Assembly (NCBI GenBank): GCA_009823395.1
Contig: CM020513.1
Coordinates: forward strand, 4,050,501 to 4,114,500
Direction of reading: 5' to 3'
Length of the DNA: 64,000 nucleotides
Source of the DNA: Thamnaconus septentrionalis
Taxonomy: Eukaryota > Chordata > Actinopteri > Tetraodontiformes > Monacanthidae
Below are positions 46,691-58,581 of this stretch, piece by piece. How positions within the stretch are numbered: position 1 is the stretch's first letter; each line of letters begins with the position of its first letter. The position numbers and the translations under genes are program-made. The notes below the pieces were generated by a model. It was not told where the DNA came from and searched no databases. It was given only the letters and a program-made list of their open reading frames with translations.

Positions 46691-49600
46691 AAATGGGTTG
46701 TTCATGGGAGAGTTTGCTGGATTGTTAATCAAGCAAAGCTGCTTCACTGGAGTCCAGAGCGGGACCAGGAATCTTTGGCACCTGTTAGAATTTATCAGTG
46801 CGACTGCAGATCTCGACAGGTCACCTTCCTTGGCAGGCGACCTAGCCAGTCGTCTGTCTGTCTGTCTGTCGGTCTGTCACGTGCAGCTGTGGCCGACCGT
46901 GAACACACCTCAGAGCAGATGGCACCCCCGCCCTCCACCCCCACCCACCCTGCGTATTCAAACGGCTCAAGACCTCATTATACAATCCTGGCACGGCCGC
47001 TGGATTGCATCATTTGAGCAGATTAAACATCTTCATTCTCCCACAACACCAACCACCCCCCCCCTTAATTCCCCCCCCCCACCAGCCGTCCCTCATCGCT
47101 GGTGATTTCTGCTACGTCACAGGATTTTCTGCAAAGCCTCTTCAGCGCCCGACGGGTACGCGACCTCAACGTGCAACGCTAAAGTTCACTCCACTTTATC
47201 CGAATAAGCTCCAAAAATCGGAGGCCTCCTCCCCCCCCCACCTCACTCACACACACAAACACGCGAGATTAAAGTGGAAAAACAACTTCGAGCTGCGGCT
47301 GAAACTTCTTGCAGCCCGGCAACAGAACAACCGGCGCAACTATTTAAAGGCTGAAAGTGCTGTGGCTAAAACAGGAGAGGAGCAGGACGCCGCCTCCTTC
47401 GCTTTTGTCATTTTTTTTTTGTTGCAAACTCTTTGCTAAAACAACACGAAAAGGAGTCATTTTGCCAAAAGACTCCAGAGTACCAGACTGACAGATGAAG
47501 CCGTCTGCGTATGTGTCGTCCCTAAATCTGCCCTGAACTGAATGTCTGTATCTATAAAACCATCTGCCCGCTTGCATAAGAGGACAGGTGGCCTGTGTGT
47601 TTGGTGCAGTGCAAAAGCACACACACAAGTACACACACACACACACGCAGAGGCACACAGGTTGTGTGTACGCAAAGTTTAAAAATGTCTGATCTGACAA
47701 ACAGCAGGATTCTTTTAGCATCCGCTGAACTCGCTTGCAGGTAAGCGTGCACACGCACACACACACAGTGGAAAAAACTTGACTTTCTTGCAGCTAAAAT
47801 ATGATGTCATAATTCAAACCTTAACTAACAGAACAATTTGAAGCTGCAAATGATCACTGAGGATTAAAAATTGAATTATTTCAATATTTTTTTGTTCTTT
47901 TTTTGGAATTCGTTGGAGTCGTTACGTCACCAAACCGCAGCGGGCCGATGAACGCGCTGCCACGGTTGAAGGCCGAGGCGTTTTACATCATTTATTCCTT
48001 TAAAATCTCTGGCAGATTCTGATTGTTCAGTGTGTCAATACGTCCACCGGCCAACTTACGATTCTCCTGCCAGAGAACATTTTTAATGAAATCCACTCAT
48101 ATCTCTCCAGGACCGTCAGATGGTTGTTAGTCATCCATCTCAGAGTCCAAATGTTTATTTATTTCATAATTTTTATATTTACTGACTGGGTGTTGTATTT
48201 AACTGAAACAAAATTGCAGCAGCAGTGCTGTTGTCGCCGTTGCTGCGGACGCATCAATCAATCATCCATGCAAAAAGTGAAGGTTTTTCTAGTCGCAGAA
48301 TAGAGAATAGGCTGCTCATCCATGCTGTTGCACTGCCATGCGTGTGTGGTTGGCAAGGCTTTGACATATTTACATTTAGATTTGAGCAAAAGTGGCAAAG
48401 TTTGTAAAAAAAAAAAAATGCAGATGTTTCCAGCAAAGTTTTCACCCTAAAGTCTGGAAGCATCACGTCAAGATGTGAGAAAGGAGACCGACAGTCCTGC
48501 TGTGATAGAAACTGAATGGATGGAGACAATATACTGCAAGGTGGACTTGTTACCAATGTATTATCCTATACAGAGAGGCTTTCATAACAATCCATCCCTG
48601 CCAAATTTGAAATATAAACACATTAACAGCACAGGCCCCAAAAATCTTGCCTGCGAATGTTTTGCAACCTGCTGTTCGGCGGCTTGTCAGAGAAGCCTGA
48701 GCAGGATTACAACCCACAGTGAAGCCATATTCCGTCTCCACTCCATCTCTTTTGGCCAAAAGATCTTACGATTATCCCACGGACAATAATGGCTCGGCTG
48801 GAGCATGCAAAACCTTTTACTTCCTGTCGCCGGGCTGCACCTCCAGCCTTTCAGCTCTCTTTAGTGTGTTTTAAAAGAAGTAGCGCTGCACCATGTGTAT
48901 TTATTTATTTATTTATTTCCCTCTGCAGGACTTTTGCAAGGCGTCGTTCGAACCTTCTCACCTCCTTTTCTAATGGTGCACTAAGCAGCCACTGAAATAT
49001 TGACTGCGGCCCCTGACGCCCGTCCTCGCGTTTTGAACATAAACCTGATAGCTGATATCTGACAGCGCTTCCTGTCGGACAGACGGACGGTCAGGAAGCT
49101 GGGCTGCATGCACTCTGGTCCAAAACAAAGAACATTCAATTGTGACGGCAACGGTCCTTCCTCCCTTTCCTTATCAAAACATAAAAATATAGACCTTAAA
49201 TAACGAAAAACAACAAAAACAAAAACAAACAAACAAACAAAACAGCAGATCGGTGGCGGCAGATCGATACTGTCGCGGTCGCGGTGCCGAGGACAAGGAC
49301 TGATCACCTGGCGAGTGTTCATTTATCGAGCGCGAGGAATTAGCTCACGCAGCGCGGCCGCCAATGACGGTTCAATCACGGTGTAGTTTGCTTCTGATCA
49401 GTGACACCGGGGTTGTTGTTATTATTAGCCCGACATGCAGAGACGCTGGGAAACAAGACAGCGCGCGTGACGACGATAAGATGCTGCTGCAGGACGCAAA
49501 GTCCCAGTTTTGTTCTCCAGGGCGGCTGCAGACAACCTTTACTTCACCTCTGGCAACAAACCTCTCCGGATGCTGCTCCACCCGTTGAGTTTGACACCTT

Positions 49601-49937
49601 CACTCAAAGTGCGGAAAGAATCAAAAACAAACACGAAACACTCTGGCAACCTCTGACAAGGGCTGGCGGGCAACAGTCGTCCCGCCGTGAAACCATGACG
49701 GACTGGTGATGGAGCGCGCGGATCAAACCTCCACGGTGTGTTTGGGACCATTTCTGGCCCCGCGCCATCGGGAAACATCAGTTTTAAAGCGTCAGCCTCG
49801 GCAGTGACGCTGTGCGTAACATAAAGAAGAAGAAGAAGAAAGAAAAAGCACAAGGCAAAGATCAGAAGACCTCCAAACTCTGCGTCACATCCCGGACCAA
49901 GTCCCCGAAGTGCCGCAAACACAAACTAACTGAACTC

Positions 49938-49997
49938 GCAAAGCGAAAAAGAAAAAAGAAAAGAGAAAAAGAAAAAGGAAAGGAAAGGGGGGGGAAA
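49938..49997. repeat. Polypurine tract downstream of ano3 exon 1
   Basis: About 60 bp of nearly pure A/G (units such as GAAAAAGAAAAAAG) ending in a G9 run, 40 bp past the exon 1 donor. It reads as a polypyrimidine tract on the ano3 strand. Confidence 0.85.
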
Positions 49998-50036
49998 GTG
50001 TGTGTGTCGGCGCGCGTGACGCACCGGAGCACCAAC

Positions 50037-50082
50037 CTTTCTGCTGCTTGAAGGACTGGATGGAGCCCGAGTGGTGCACCAT
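50037..50082 (-). CDS. ano3: ano3 exon 1 (short-isoform start)
   Basis: Codes MVHHSGSIQSFKQQK plus one base. All 15 residues match the N-terminus I recall for mammalian ANO3. The ATG context is strong (G at -3, G at +4) and the donor GTTGGT is in phase 1 to exon 2. Confidence 0.93.
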
Positions 50083-50520
50083 TGCGACGGTCGGATGCGC
50101 CCGATGCGTTTTCTACACACTCGTGAAACGAAATCCGCGCTTCAAGGAGCCAAACTGCGGCGAGCATGTGAGCAGCGAGTGAGCAGCGAGTGCGGCGCGG
50201 TGTGCGTGGGTGTCGCTCCCGCAGCTGCCATCCCGGCCGGGAGAGCTCGCGGCGGCCGAATGCGCAAGAATAACAAAAAACGAAAGGAAGAAAAAAAAAA
50301 AGAAAAAAAAAGGGAGGAGGAAAAACCCACGAAGCAACACCTGTCTCAGCTCCGCATGCTCCCACCCCTCCGACACCGACACCAATCACCACCATCATCA
50401 CCGTCCGCGGCCGTCGCCATGGCGACGGGAGGCAGGGGCGGTCCTCGCGATAAGCACGCGCTCCTCCCCTCCCCGCTCATCTCCTCTCCTCCCCCTCCCC
50501 TTTGCATCCTGATTTACTGA
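50083..50520 (-). promoter_or_regulatory. ano3: Probable ano3 short-isoform promoter region (CpG-rich)
   Basis: CpG-rich DNA directly upstream of the short-isoform ATG. It contains a polypurine tract at about 50265-50327 and an 18-bp perfect palindrome at 50411-50428 that resembles an RFX X-box. The transcription start is not determinable. Confidence 0.5.
50411..50428. promoter_or_regulatory. Perfect 18-bp palindrome, RFX-like
   Basis: CCGTCGCCATGGCGACGG equals its own reverse complement. The inner GTCGCCATGGCGAC differs from the RFX X-box consensus (GTNRCC..RGYAAC) by one base per half-site. Confidence 0.55.
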
Positions 50521-52084
50521 CTCCTAAATAAGCTGCGGGGAAATCAGCGGCTCCCTGATGGGCCGACCAGGACGTGTATTGATTCCCCCATCAATCAGCA
50601 CGTGCCCCCCCCCTGCTGATGGGCTCGTCGTACCCACCGTCCCCCCCCCCTCCCTGGGGCATCACACGGGGTTCACAAGGAGGCGTGAATTATGACAGCA
50701 GTCATCGCTGGTTGTTGAGATGAGGCGAAGGAAAGGCACCTCAGAGTATTACATAATGGCCTCGAGGTAATTTCATCGTTGGATGAGCTGCGGTGGAACG
50801 TGTCACCGCTGCAGGTGACGAGGCCGCCGCCCTTCCAAGGGCAGCTGGAGCAGAAGCAGCGGCAGGCTGAACAGGCAGGGCAGAGCGCTGGTGAGCAGTG
50901 TTAATGTTCACCATAAAACACAGGCGAAGCCGTCGGATCGCCGAGCTGGAACGACTTTTGGGGGTGCAAACTAGAATATGTGAGCGGTGAACCCGGGGCT
51001 GTTTGATTCATTAGACTTGGCAGGTGTTGAGAAGCTCCAGGCAGTGAGAAAAACTCAGAGGAAATCGATAGTATGTCGGCCGTGTAGCTGGAGGCCCTAC
51101 GGTAGCGGCGGCAGGGGGAAACCCCTCGGTGACAAACAAACATTATGTCACCAATAAAAGCTGAGCAGGGCTGCCGCATGTTGACTTTACGGCTCGTCGT
51201 TCCGTATTCACCGCACAAAGGGGATCGCGGTCATAAAAGGAAATAATTACAAATAAATCTGGAGCTCATCATCCTCTCCCCAGTGTTGAATGTCGATGAC
51301 ACCCTGCAGGAAAAATAAAACAATCTGCTTCTGAATTCTTTTACGTTGCGCAAAATCCACCGGAATGGATTGATTTGTTTCTTTGTTTCTCCAGCCTGCC
51401 AGTGAACTTTCCTAGAGTGAGAGAAATTAAGTTTATGTCTGACTTCCTTTCGGCAGAGCAGCTTCAGCGGCAGGCTGATTCCACCAAGATGCAAGACTGA
51501 ACGCTGCAGAAATTCTTTCCTTCCAGCCGCCATCAAACTCTTTAATGCGCAACAACTGTTAAGTTTTTTTCTTTCTTTTGTGCAGCACTTATATTCAGCA
51601 CTCAAGCACCCCAGCACTTTGGCTTCATTTTGGTTTAGTTTTAGCCTTATATTTGTATGCTTTTAGATTATTGGTATTTGGCTTAATTTTATATGTACAT
51701 GTATGTGTACATACAGTATACGTGCATGCATGTGGATATTTTATAATATAAGCCGTTATAGTTTTGTGGATGGATCTGTTTTTTGGATCTTAGAGTGTTG
51801 AGGGACTGAATGAATAAAGCACTGCTGCTGTAACAATTTAATTTCCTGTGAAGGATTAACAAAGAATCTAACTAACTAACTAACTTTGCATACGAAGTGA
51901 TCACAAATTCGTGTTCGGTGCTGCCTCAACAACTTCCAATTTTCAAAATTTGTTGTTTATGAAGCAGTTATTTTTCCAGAGGTCACTCGTCACGTTAAGG
52001 TCACTTTCCAACATTTCCAACAACAACAAAAGTCTCCATCCCGTCTGTGAACAGTCAATTATTTAGCTCCTCTGCTTGCTCCAC

Positions 52085-52305
52085 TTCTCACTCGCGTCTG
52101 GAGCTCAGCCATTTGTGATGTCACAAAGGGCACAGACAACCCAATCCAGGTTAGCGACAACACCTCTCCTTATCAAGGGACTGGCTCCGCCCCCTAAAAC
52201 CAGCTGGTTTTTGTCTCCTTGCAGACACATGGAAAGCCCAACAACAATCCTCAGTTTTAACGGAGGGCTGTAAACATCGGGCTAAACACGCTGTTTTCTT
52301 TCCAT
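52085..52305 (+). repeat. Dispersed TGATGTCA-core repeat, copy J (well preserved)
   Basis: Core TTTGTGATGTCACAAAGGGC at 52112-52131, then ACAACACCTCTCC, GGCTCCGCCCCCTAAAACC, GTTTTTGTCTCCTTGCAGAC, ATGGAAAGCCCAAC, CTCAGTTTTAACGGAGGGCT and GTAAACATCGGGCTAAACAC. Confidence 0.7.
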
Positions 52306-53141
52306 CCCCAATGTCATAAGCTCCTTGCGTGTATGTTTGGCAATGCCAGCGACACCACAGTTAACTGTCACGCATTTAGTGAAAAACAGAAAGAAAAAAA
52401 AAACAATTCCCTGCAGCATTGTGTCCTTCACGTTGCTGTTAATTGCGGCGTCCTCGACGATGACTGATCTAATCTCGGATTAACGGCAAGGTCACCGCTC
52501 CTACAAGGCATCACAGCAGGCTTTAAAAACCAGCAGACCTACACTCTCGGTTCTGTAGCTCACAGGACGACAACCTTTGGCGTCGCCCACGTCTGTCTCA
52601 CGCGGCGGCGGCACAGCGAGCTGACCGCCGAGGTGCCCGCCTTGTCTGCGCTGCTACATTCTGGCGCGTGACATTTGATGCAAACACCATCTGCTTTCTT
52701 GCAGCCCAGCACTCCTCCCCCTCTCCTCCTCTTCCTCCACCCACTGTTCTGGTATTTACTGGAGCAGGGTGGGTCAGGGTGCCGGGCCTAGTCGGCGGGG
52801 TACCTGGCGACTGCAACCGCTGGCCAGATGAATAAATAACTCAGCAGCTCTCACTCAGACTGACCGGTACCACTTAAAATTTCAGCTGCCACCACCCCTT
52901 GCCTGCTTGCTCGGAGATGTAGGTCAGATGAGAGAGGCTGCAGAGGGAGAGCGCTTTCAGGGAGGGGAATACTGCCATCTTGTGGCGACTACGAGGGGGC
53001 TCTGCTTAAGCTGCGCGACTTAAAACCGGGAAGCCTGAGCGGATGTTTGTGTCGCCTGACAGGATCCAAGGACTGAATGAAGCTGCTGTTCCCGCCGAAC
53101 AAAAACGGGTTCTGTAGCTGTGACAGACCTTCGAGTCAGCC

Positions 53142-53186
53142 GCCCCAGCTGAATCCTGAAAGGGCCCTGCAGGATTCAGCTGGGGC
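53142..53186. repeat. Perfect hairpin, 17-bp stem, 11-nt loop
   Basis: GCCCCAGCTGAATCCTG (53142-53158) pairs exactly with 53170-53186 around AAAGGGCCCTG. It lies in the long-isoform intron. Confidence 0.85.
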
Positions 53187-53674
53187 TTCCGTCTTAGGGT
53201 TTGTTGTGTGGGGCAATAAGTTAAAATTGTTGAGCCGCAGCTGCAGTGAGGCTGTGTGAAAATTAATATTTTGCAAATAGCGGGGGAATCAAACCTCCTG
53301 CTGAGTACGGGGCTCTGTGACTGGACACTCTTCAATATATCGAAATGCTGCTGTTGCACAAGAGTCTGCAGGCTGACAAGGAAGCTGGAACAACGTCAAC
53401 AGCAGCAGCTAAATGAGTGAGTGGCTCCTCGGCACAGAGATCTGCTGATGGAGCTGATTCAAAAGCATGAGAGGGAAGAGTTCAACTTGAGACCCAAAAG
53501 ATGAGACTCTTTGAAAGCATGATAATGGGCAGGGCCTTCTTTTTAGATAAAGTCCAGCCAAGCAAAATTTGATTAAATTCAAATGCAGCAGAGGAGTGGA
53601 AACGAGAAATTACTTATAAATAAGGTTTATATACATGGGTCATCAACTGCATCATTAACACTCACAAAATCAAC

Positions 53675-53815
53675 ATTAAGCCTTTGTGATGTCACAAAAG
53701 GTATGAATACCTCCCCTCCGCCCTCTGCTGCTCTATTTCTGTCATCTCCCAAATATGCGGAAAGTCCAAAAAAAACAAAAAACATCATTGGTAGAAGGCT
53801 GTAAAATGGAATAAA
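53675..53815 (+). repeat. Dispersed TGATGTCA-core repeat, copy K
   Basis: Core GCCTTTGTGATGTCACAAAA at 53680-53699, then TCCGCCCTCTGCTGC, GTCATCTCCCAAATATGCGG and AAAGTCC, with a degenerate tail (GAAGGCTGTAAAATGG). Confidence 0.65.
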
Positions 53816-54048
53816 ATGATAAAATATGCATTTTACCGTGGAGCTATCGGGATGTTTTTGGATAATTAAGTGTGCAAGGCTGCTCCAAAGGGATCCACAC
53901 TGAAGAATGCAGATGTGAAGCTGAGTAGAATATGGAATCTTTATGGAATCAGCTTCAGTAGTTCTCAGAGCAAAATTGAAGCGTTTGGAGATTGAACGGG
54001 CATAAATCATGAACATAATTGGCGTTGTTCTCGGATTGGCAGACTCAC

Positions 54049-54180
54049 CGCTGTGGACGCTGCCTCCAGACTGGGAGCTCCAGGACACTGATTGGCTGCT
54101 GGGCTGAATGGAAACATGGCTGCTGGAAGCCTGACTCTCCAACAGGGGGAGATACACCGAGGAGTCCGGGTGACATGACC
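54049..54180 (-). CDS. ano3: Candidate ano3 upstream exon 1b (alternative N-terminus)
   Basis: Open 132-nt segment reading SCHPDSSVYLPLLESQASS, SHVSIQPSSQSVSWSSQ and SGGSVHS plus one base. It is flanked by a TACAG acceptor and a GTGAGT donor. The 3' phase (1) matches ano3 exon 2 exactly (VHS-GMHTS). The 5' phase (1) matches the candidate first exon at 58542-58581. It is Ser-rich with no domain. The acceptor is preceded by a ~98-bp TG run on this strand. Prediction only: no homology known to me; not LUZP2 or MUC15. Confidence 0.5.
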
Positions 54181-54182
54181 CT

Positions 54183-54282
<100 letters not shown>

Positions 54283-55467
54283 CTGTGGTCAGCGTTAACG
54301 TCTTCATTACGTTTTAAACACTCTGCCCCAAATCAAATTAAAACCAACCAGAAGAAAACCCACCTGCTTGTGTTTGATCAGGAGGTTTTATATGTGGTCA
54401 TGGTGGTGGTCTGGCTGCCTGTTTATTACACTCATATTACAGCTCTCATACATTCTTAAACAGGTCTTTAAAATGCCTTTTCTCCCTCTGACACCTGACA
54501 CCAGCCGAGAACAATGAGTCCTATCCGAAAGGAAACCAGCCGACCGACTCCGACGTGAATCATTTCAATCAAACTCGGCTAAAGAAGAAGATGCATCAGG
54601 TACTGATGCACCTGGGAGACATCAGAATTGTTTATAAAAGTCAAATGATGCTGCTTTGTATACATTTGTCCCCTTGCTAGTTTGGCTGCAAGAGGAGGCT
54701 GTTTGATGACCGAACCAAGTATAAAAAAACCCCACTTTGGTTGCAAAGTATAAAAAACGCTCCTGATGAATGTGATGTTTACAACAGCAGTAAATGAATC
54801 AGTGTGGCAGAAAACAAACAAACAACAACAGCCCTGTCTACGTCTGCATAACAGCAGAGTCGTTATCGTGTTATTGTAATTGCTTTGTTACATAATGCAC
54901 CGGCGAGCGCTGGACCGTCACAGATAACCCATTTAGCCTCTGCTAATGCATTTAAAAGTGTCCATGATGGGAAAATAAACATGCAGGCCCAGATATTGTT
55001 TTTATTCTGTGTTCGTGCGCGCGCATAGCATATGTATGCATGCATGCGTGTCTCTGTGTGTGCGTGTGTGTGTGCCAGGCTTCATTAGGGCCAGCAGAGA
55101 GCGCCGCAGGCTGCAGTCAGAGTCCAAACTGCGTGACTCACAGACACTCAGAGGTTCTCCACATCTCTGAGACGACTCTCGGCAGGTTCGACAGCAGCGT
55201 GTCCCCTTCAGCAGCTCAGGGGTTAGCAAGAAAATATTAAAAAAGAGACAGAAACAAACAACCGCACACTAGCGCGTATTATTGAAATGCCAAATTTGCA
55301 TTTGCAGGGTTTTGTTTTTTTTTGTTGTTCCTTGTTTCATGGCAGCAAGAGAGTTGCTGTTGGAGGGCTGTGCAACCTGGAAGGGCCTGATGGCGAGGAG
55401 GGATCAGTCACGCACACGGTTGATGCGAGGAGGAAGGAAAACACACACAAACACATACACAGTTTGA

Positions 55468-55500
55468 CAGGGTTAGGGTTGGGGTTGGGGTTGGGGTTAG
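55468..55500. repeat. Telomere-like (GGGGTT)n run
   Basis: AGGGTTAGGGTTGGGGTTGG and two further GGGGTT units; five to six hexamers in all, only two being canonical. Confidence 0.75.
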
Positions 55501-56514
55501 CTTTGTGGCAGGTTGACTCTCAGAGACAGAGGGACAGACGTGGAAAGTGCTGCGTCGGGGCTCTTTGAGCCGGGACAAGAGTCCGGACCCCCCTCCCCTG
55601 AAATGTGGCTCGTCCATTACGGCCAAGCAGTCTAAGTGCAGCAATCTAACCGTGGTGGAGATTTCCAATCTGCAAAACACGCAGAGGCGGATCGATTGAT
55701 GAGCAGGTGCTTCCTGCTCCCGACTTCCTGGCAAATGGATTACTTATTTATTTAAACAAATACAAGTCGGCGGGGTGGCTAAATCCCTCTCCACTGCGGT
55801 GACCCCTCATCCTCGACCTGAGAGCTGCCGTCTCTCTGGCCATCGTCCCCAGCAGTCAGACTGTCGGGGCAAAAAAAAAATAAAAATATCTTAAACATGC
55901 CTTTAAGGGGATTGTTAAGAGTACAATCAATGGATGTGCATCAACATCTTTAAGCGCAGGCCGGGCCGGCGTCAGCAGCCTGCAGGGAAAACATAATGCC
56001 GTTGCAGCGTCTCCGGCAACTTTGAGATTAAATCAAGGCCTCGTCAGTTCTGACGACATTAATACAAACGGACTGGAGGGCATTAACGCCGCCGCGCTCT
56101 TCTCTCCGATGCTGCATGAGGGCCTCGCCCACCTGCCCCGCCCATGTCAGGTCCCGCGCCTCTTCACCAACCTGCATTAGGCTGTCAGCGGCGATCACTG
56201 GGGGCCGTCGCTGAGCGCTGCTGCACTATCACAAACACTCCTGTCTCCTTCTCTGATCGAGAGGGTGCTGATAAAAAGCTGGCGCCCGTCTGGCACAGCC
56301 TCAAATTGAGATCCTTCACGATGACTATCGCTCCCGGTGCAGATTTATGTTGCGCTTCAGGTTTCCACGGAATGCAAAATTGACTTTGCCAATGTTTTCT
56401 GTCTCTGTTCTTTCCATTACAAAGTGGTAAAAGTGGAAAAAGTACATTGTTCACTTCTTTTGGTTGCTCTACTTTGCACCAAGCTTGGAGCTAAAACACC
56501 CAGTTCTGAGAATC

Positions 56515-56545
56515 AGCACCTTGTGATGTCATAAAGGTGATGAAC
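56515..56545 (+). repeat. Dispersed TGATGTCA-core repeat, copy L (core only)
   Basis: CACCTTGTGATGTCATAAAG followed by GTGATGAAC. Downstream parts are missing or interrupted by the neighbouring repeat. Confidence 0.4.
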
Positions 56546-56569
56546 TCAATACAACGACAACTCTAATAC

Positions 56570-56705
56570 ATTCATTCATCTTCTATACCCGCTTATTCCA
56601 ATTCAGGGTCACAGGGGTCTGCTGGAGCCTATCCCAGCTGTCTTAGGGTGAAGGCAGGGTGACACCCTGGACAAGTCGCCAGTTCATCGCAGGGCAACTC
56701 TAATA
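56570..56705 (+). repeat. Fish interspersed repeat fragment (CATTCATCTTCTA type)
   Basis: Contains CATTCATTCATCTTCTATAC, GGGTCACAGGGGTCTGCTGG, AGCCTATCCCAGCTGTC, ACACCCTGGACAAGTCGCCA and TCATCGCAGGGCAAC. This is the 5' part of the common fish repeat whose 3' part is at 38940-39150. Confidence 0.75.
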
Positions 56706-57109
56706 CAGCTTGACTGAATTAAGTTCATTCTGTCTTTTCCTGCGATTGCTTCTTGTTCGTTCTTTTATCTCAGACAAACATTTTTTTAAGGTTCATCATC
56801 CATACGCCGAAGTACGTCAGGTAAATAAAACCTTAAAAAAAAATAGGTCGGAGATTGAAGAACCAATGAGATGTAATACAGTTTTATTACGTTTAACGTT
56901 TTGCCTGACGGATGCCGACATCAGCTCTCTTTCCATGAGATGAGGAGACAAGGAGTGTTGCAGAGCTGCTCCGACGGCCTTGAGTGATCACCATCGACAG
57001 GCTAATGGTTGGTTACGACACGTGAGACAGGTAGGCGGTGCCATCGCGTAGTAATGGAGAAAGTGCGGCGCTAATGGGCGCCGATATCTCGGGGATCAGG
57101 AAACTACTG

Positions 57110-57170
57110 TAAAACCCAGCAGCAGGAGGAGGCTGTAAACACAGGGCTAAACATCCTGTTTGCTGAAGAT
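57110..57170 (+). repeat. Dispersed-family tail fragment (copy M)
   Basis: GGAGGCTGTAAACACAGGGC followed by TAAACATCCTGTTTG matches the 3' tail of copies G and J; the core is absent. Confidence 0.55.
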
Positions 57171-58541
57171 CCTTGGGTTTTTTTCTCTTTCTTTTTTTCT
57201 TTAATAATTATTAAAGAGGGGCTGCCACCAGGGGCGCCGCTGGTGATTTTGGTCCCCATGATGAAAAAATCGGATTGGGCCCCCCTCTCATAAGCAACAT
57301 GTGTGATAATGGTCTCCCCTGGGGCCTCCCATGGCTGCATGGTGCCCCCTTGCTGCTCCAGGCAGCTCCACTGGGGTCCGGGATGAAAGATCATTGGCTA
57401 GAATGAGGGACATTTGCGATGCTCAAATAATCACGGTTTTGTTATTTGTGCACATTCTACTCAAAACCTATACGGAAACTAAAGTTTAGATTTCAGGAAA
57501 GTAAAACGTGTGACTGTCACTTGAAGCAGAGGATCTCCCTAAAAGGCAGAGAAATGTAAGAAATAGCAGAGGGGAAGAAAAAAAACACCCCAAGATCAAG
57601 ACCACCGGGCGAAGGTGGTCACATCCAGGCCTTTAAACCAGGTTGTAAGTGCTAAGTAAGTATTTATGCTCCAGCGCAATCAGGCACCACGTCCCACTGT
57701 TTGCACACTGCTGAGGAGAGAGTGGAGAGTGCAGAGGGACAAGTGTATCGGCCAGGAAACGGCCATAATTCCTATTATTCTCTTCATCCCCACCTCATTT
57801 ATATATATTTTGCCAGTTTCATCCTCGCCCGGGGGCAAGCTGATTTAGAGGAGCTAATAAAAGCCACTGCACTCATGCACTGCTGAGCTCATTAGGCTGA
57901 AAGACGGCAGGCATGTTTGCTGAATTTCCCTCGAAAACAGTCACGCTCTCGTCTCTGCGGCCAGCGGATGGGTACGGATGTCTCGGAGCGAGACCGGAGG
58001 AGTGCAAACATGTCAGCAAGAGAATGGACACAAAGCAAACAATCCCTATCGGGGGGGGGGAGACTTGACCCCTTTACCAAGACCATGGAATGATGGCAAG
58101 CCCCAGGTTAGAGCTTGACACTTAAGTCTTTCTGAAAACTACAAAATAAGGAACTGCAACATGATGGTTTCTTTTTTGGATGAAGTTTTGGATTTATTGT
58201 AGAGTCATCTGCAGCTTTGACTAAGACATTTATTAACTTTCTATTGGAAGGTATTATACTGTAAAACTGTCCCTCAAAAGTGTTCAGACTTGTGGAAAAG
58301 ATGAGTTGGATCTCTTTAGGTTTCAGAGCGAAAGTCAGAAACTCACCTCTTTGTAGATGCAACAATATGTGATCATATCAGGTTGAACGATAAACGGATC
58401 GCACTTAGCTGAACCTCAAACTGGCATTAAAAAATGTTCACGCAAATAAAGGATCGCATCTACCCGTGAATGTTAAAACAAAACAGACGCCTTTTGCCGC
58501 CCTAAAAGCTCAGTTTGCGCGAGAATCGGAGTCTCACCTAC

Positions 58542-58581
58542 CCGTGGAGCTGTCAGGAGCCTGCGATACCTTCACCTCCAT
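58542..58581 (-). CDS. ano3: Candidate ano3 exon 1a (long-isoform start)
   Basis: Codes MEVKVSQAPDSST plus one base. The ATG is in a strong context (G at -3, G at +4) and is the first in-frame ATG after a TAG at 58657-58659. The donor GTAGGT is phase 1 and joins the 54 kb exon 1b without a shift. Together 1a and 1b replace the 15-residue short start by 57 residues, giving 1013 aa. Predicted from phase and splice sites only. Confidence 0.45.

Larger units (their letters stand above)
40871..50036 (-). other. ano3: ano3 intron 1 (short isoform)
   Basis: A 9.2-kb intron with no recognised coding exon on either strand. It contains two dispersed-family copies (43.7 and 46.6 kb), (CAG)n/(CTG)n and long (TG)n runs, and C-rich tracts near 47.05-47.10 kb. 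Confidence 0.6.
50521..54048 (-). other. ano3: ano3 long-isoform intron sequence
   Basis: No coding exon recognised between the short-isoform promoter and the upstream exon at 54 kb. It contains two dispersed-family copies and a perfect 17-bp hairpin. Confidence 0.5.

Noticed and set aside
54049..54180. Idea that this exon belongs to luzp2 or muc15 (neighbours of ANO3 in human)
   Set aside because: The sequence is neither a coiled coil nor the mucin-15 tail, and its phase fits ano3 exon 2 exactly.
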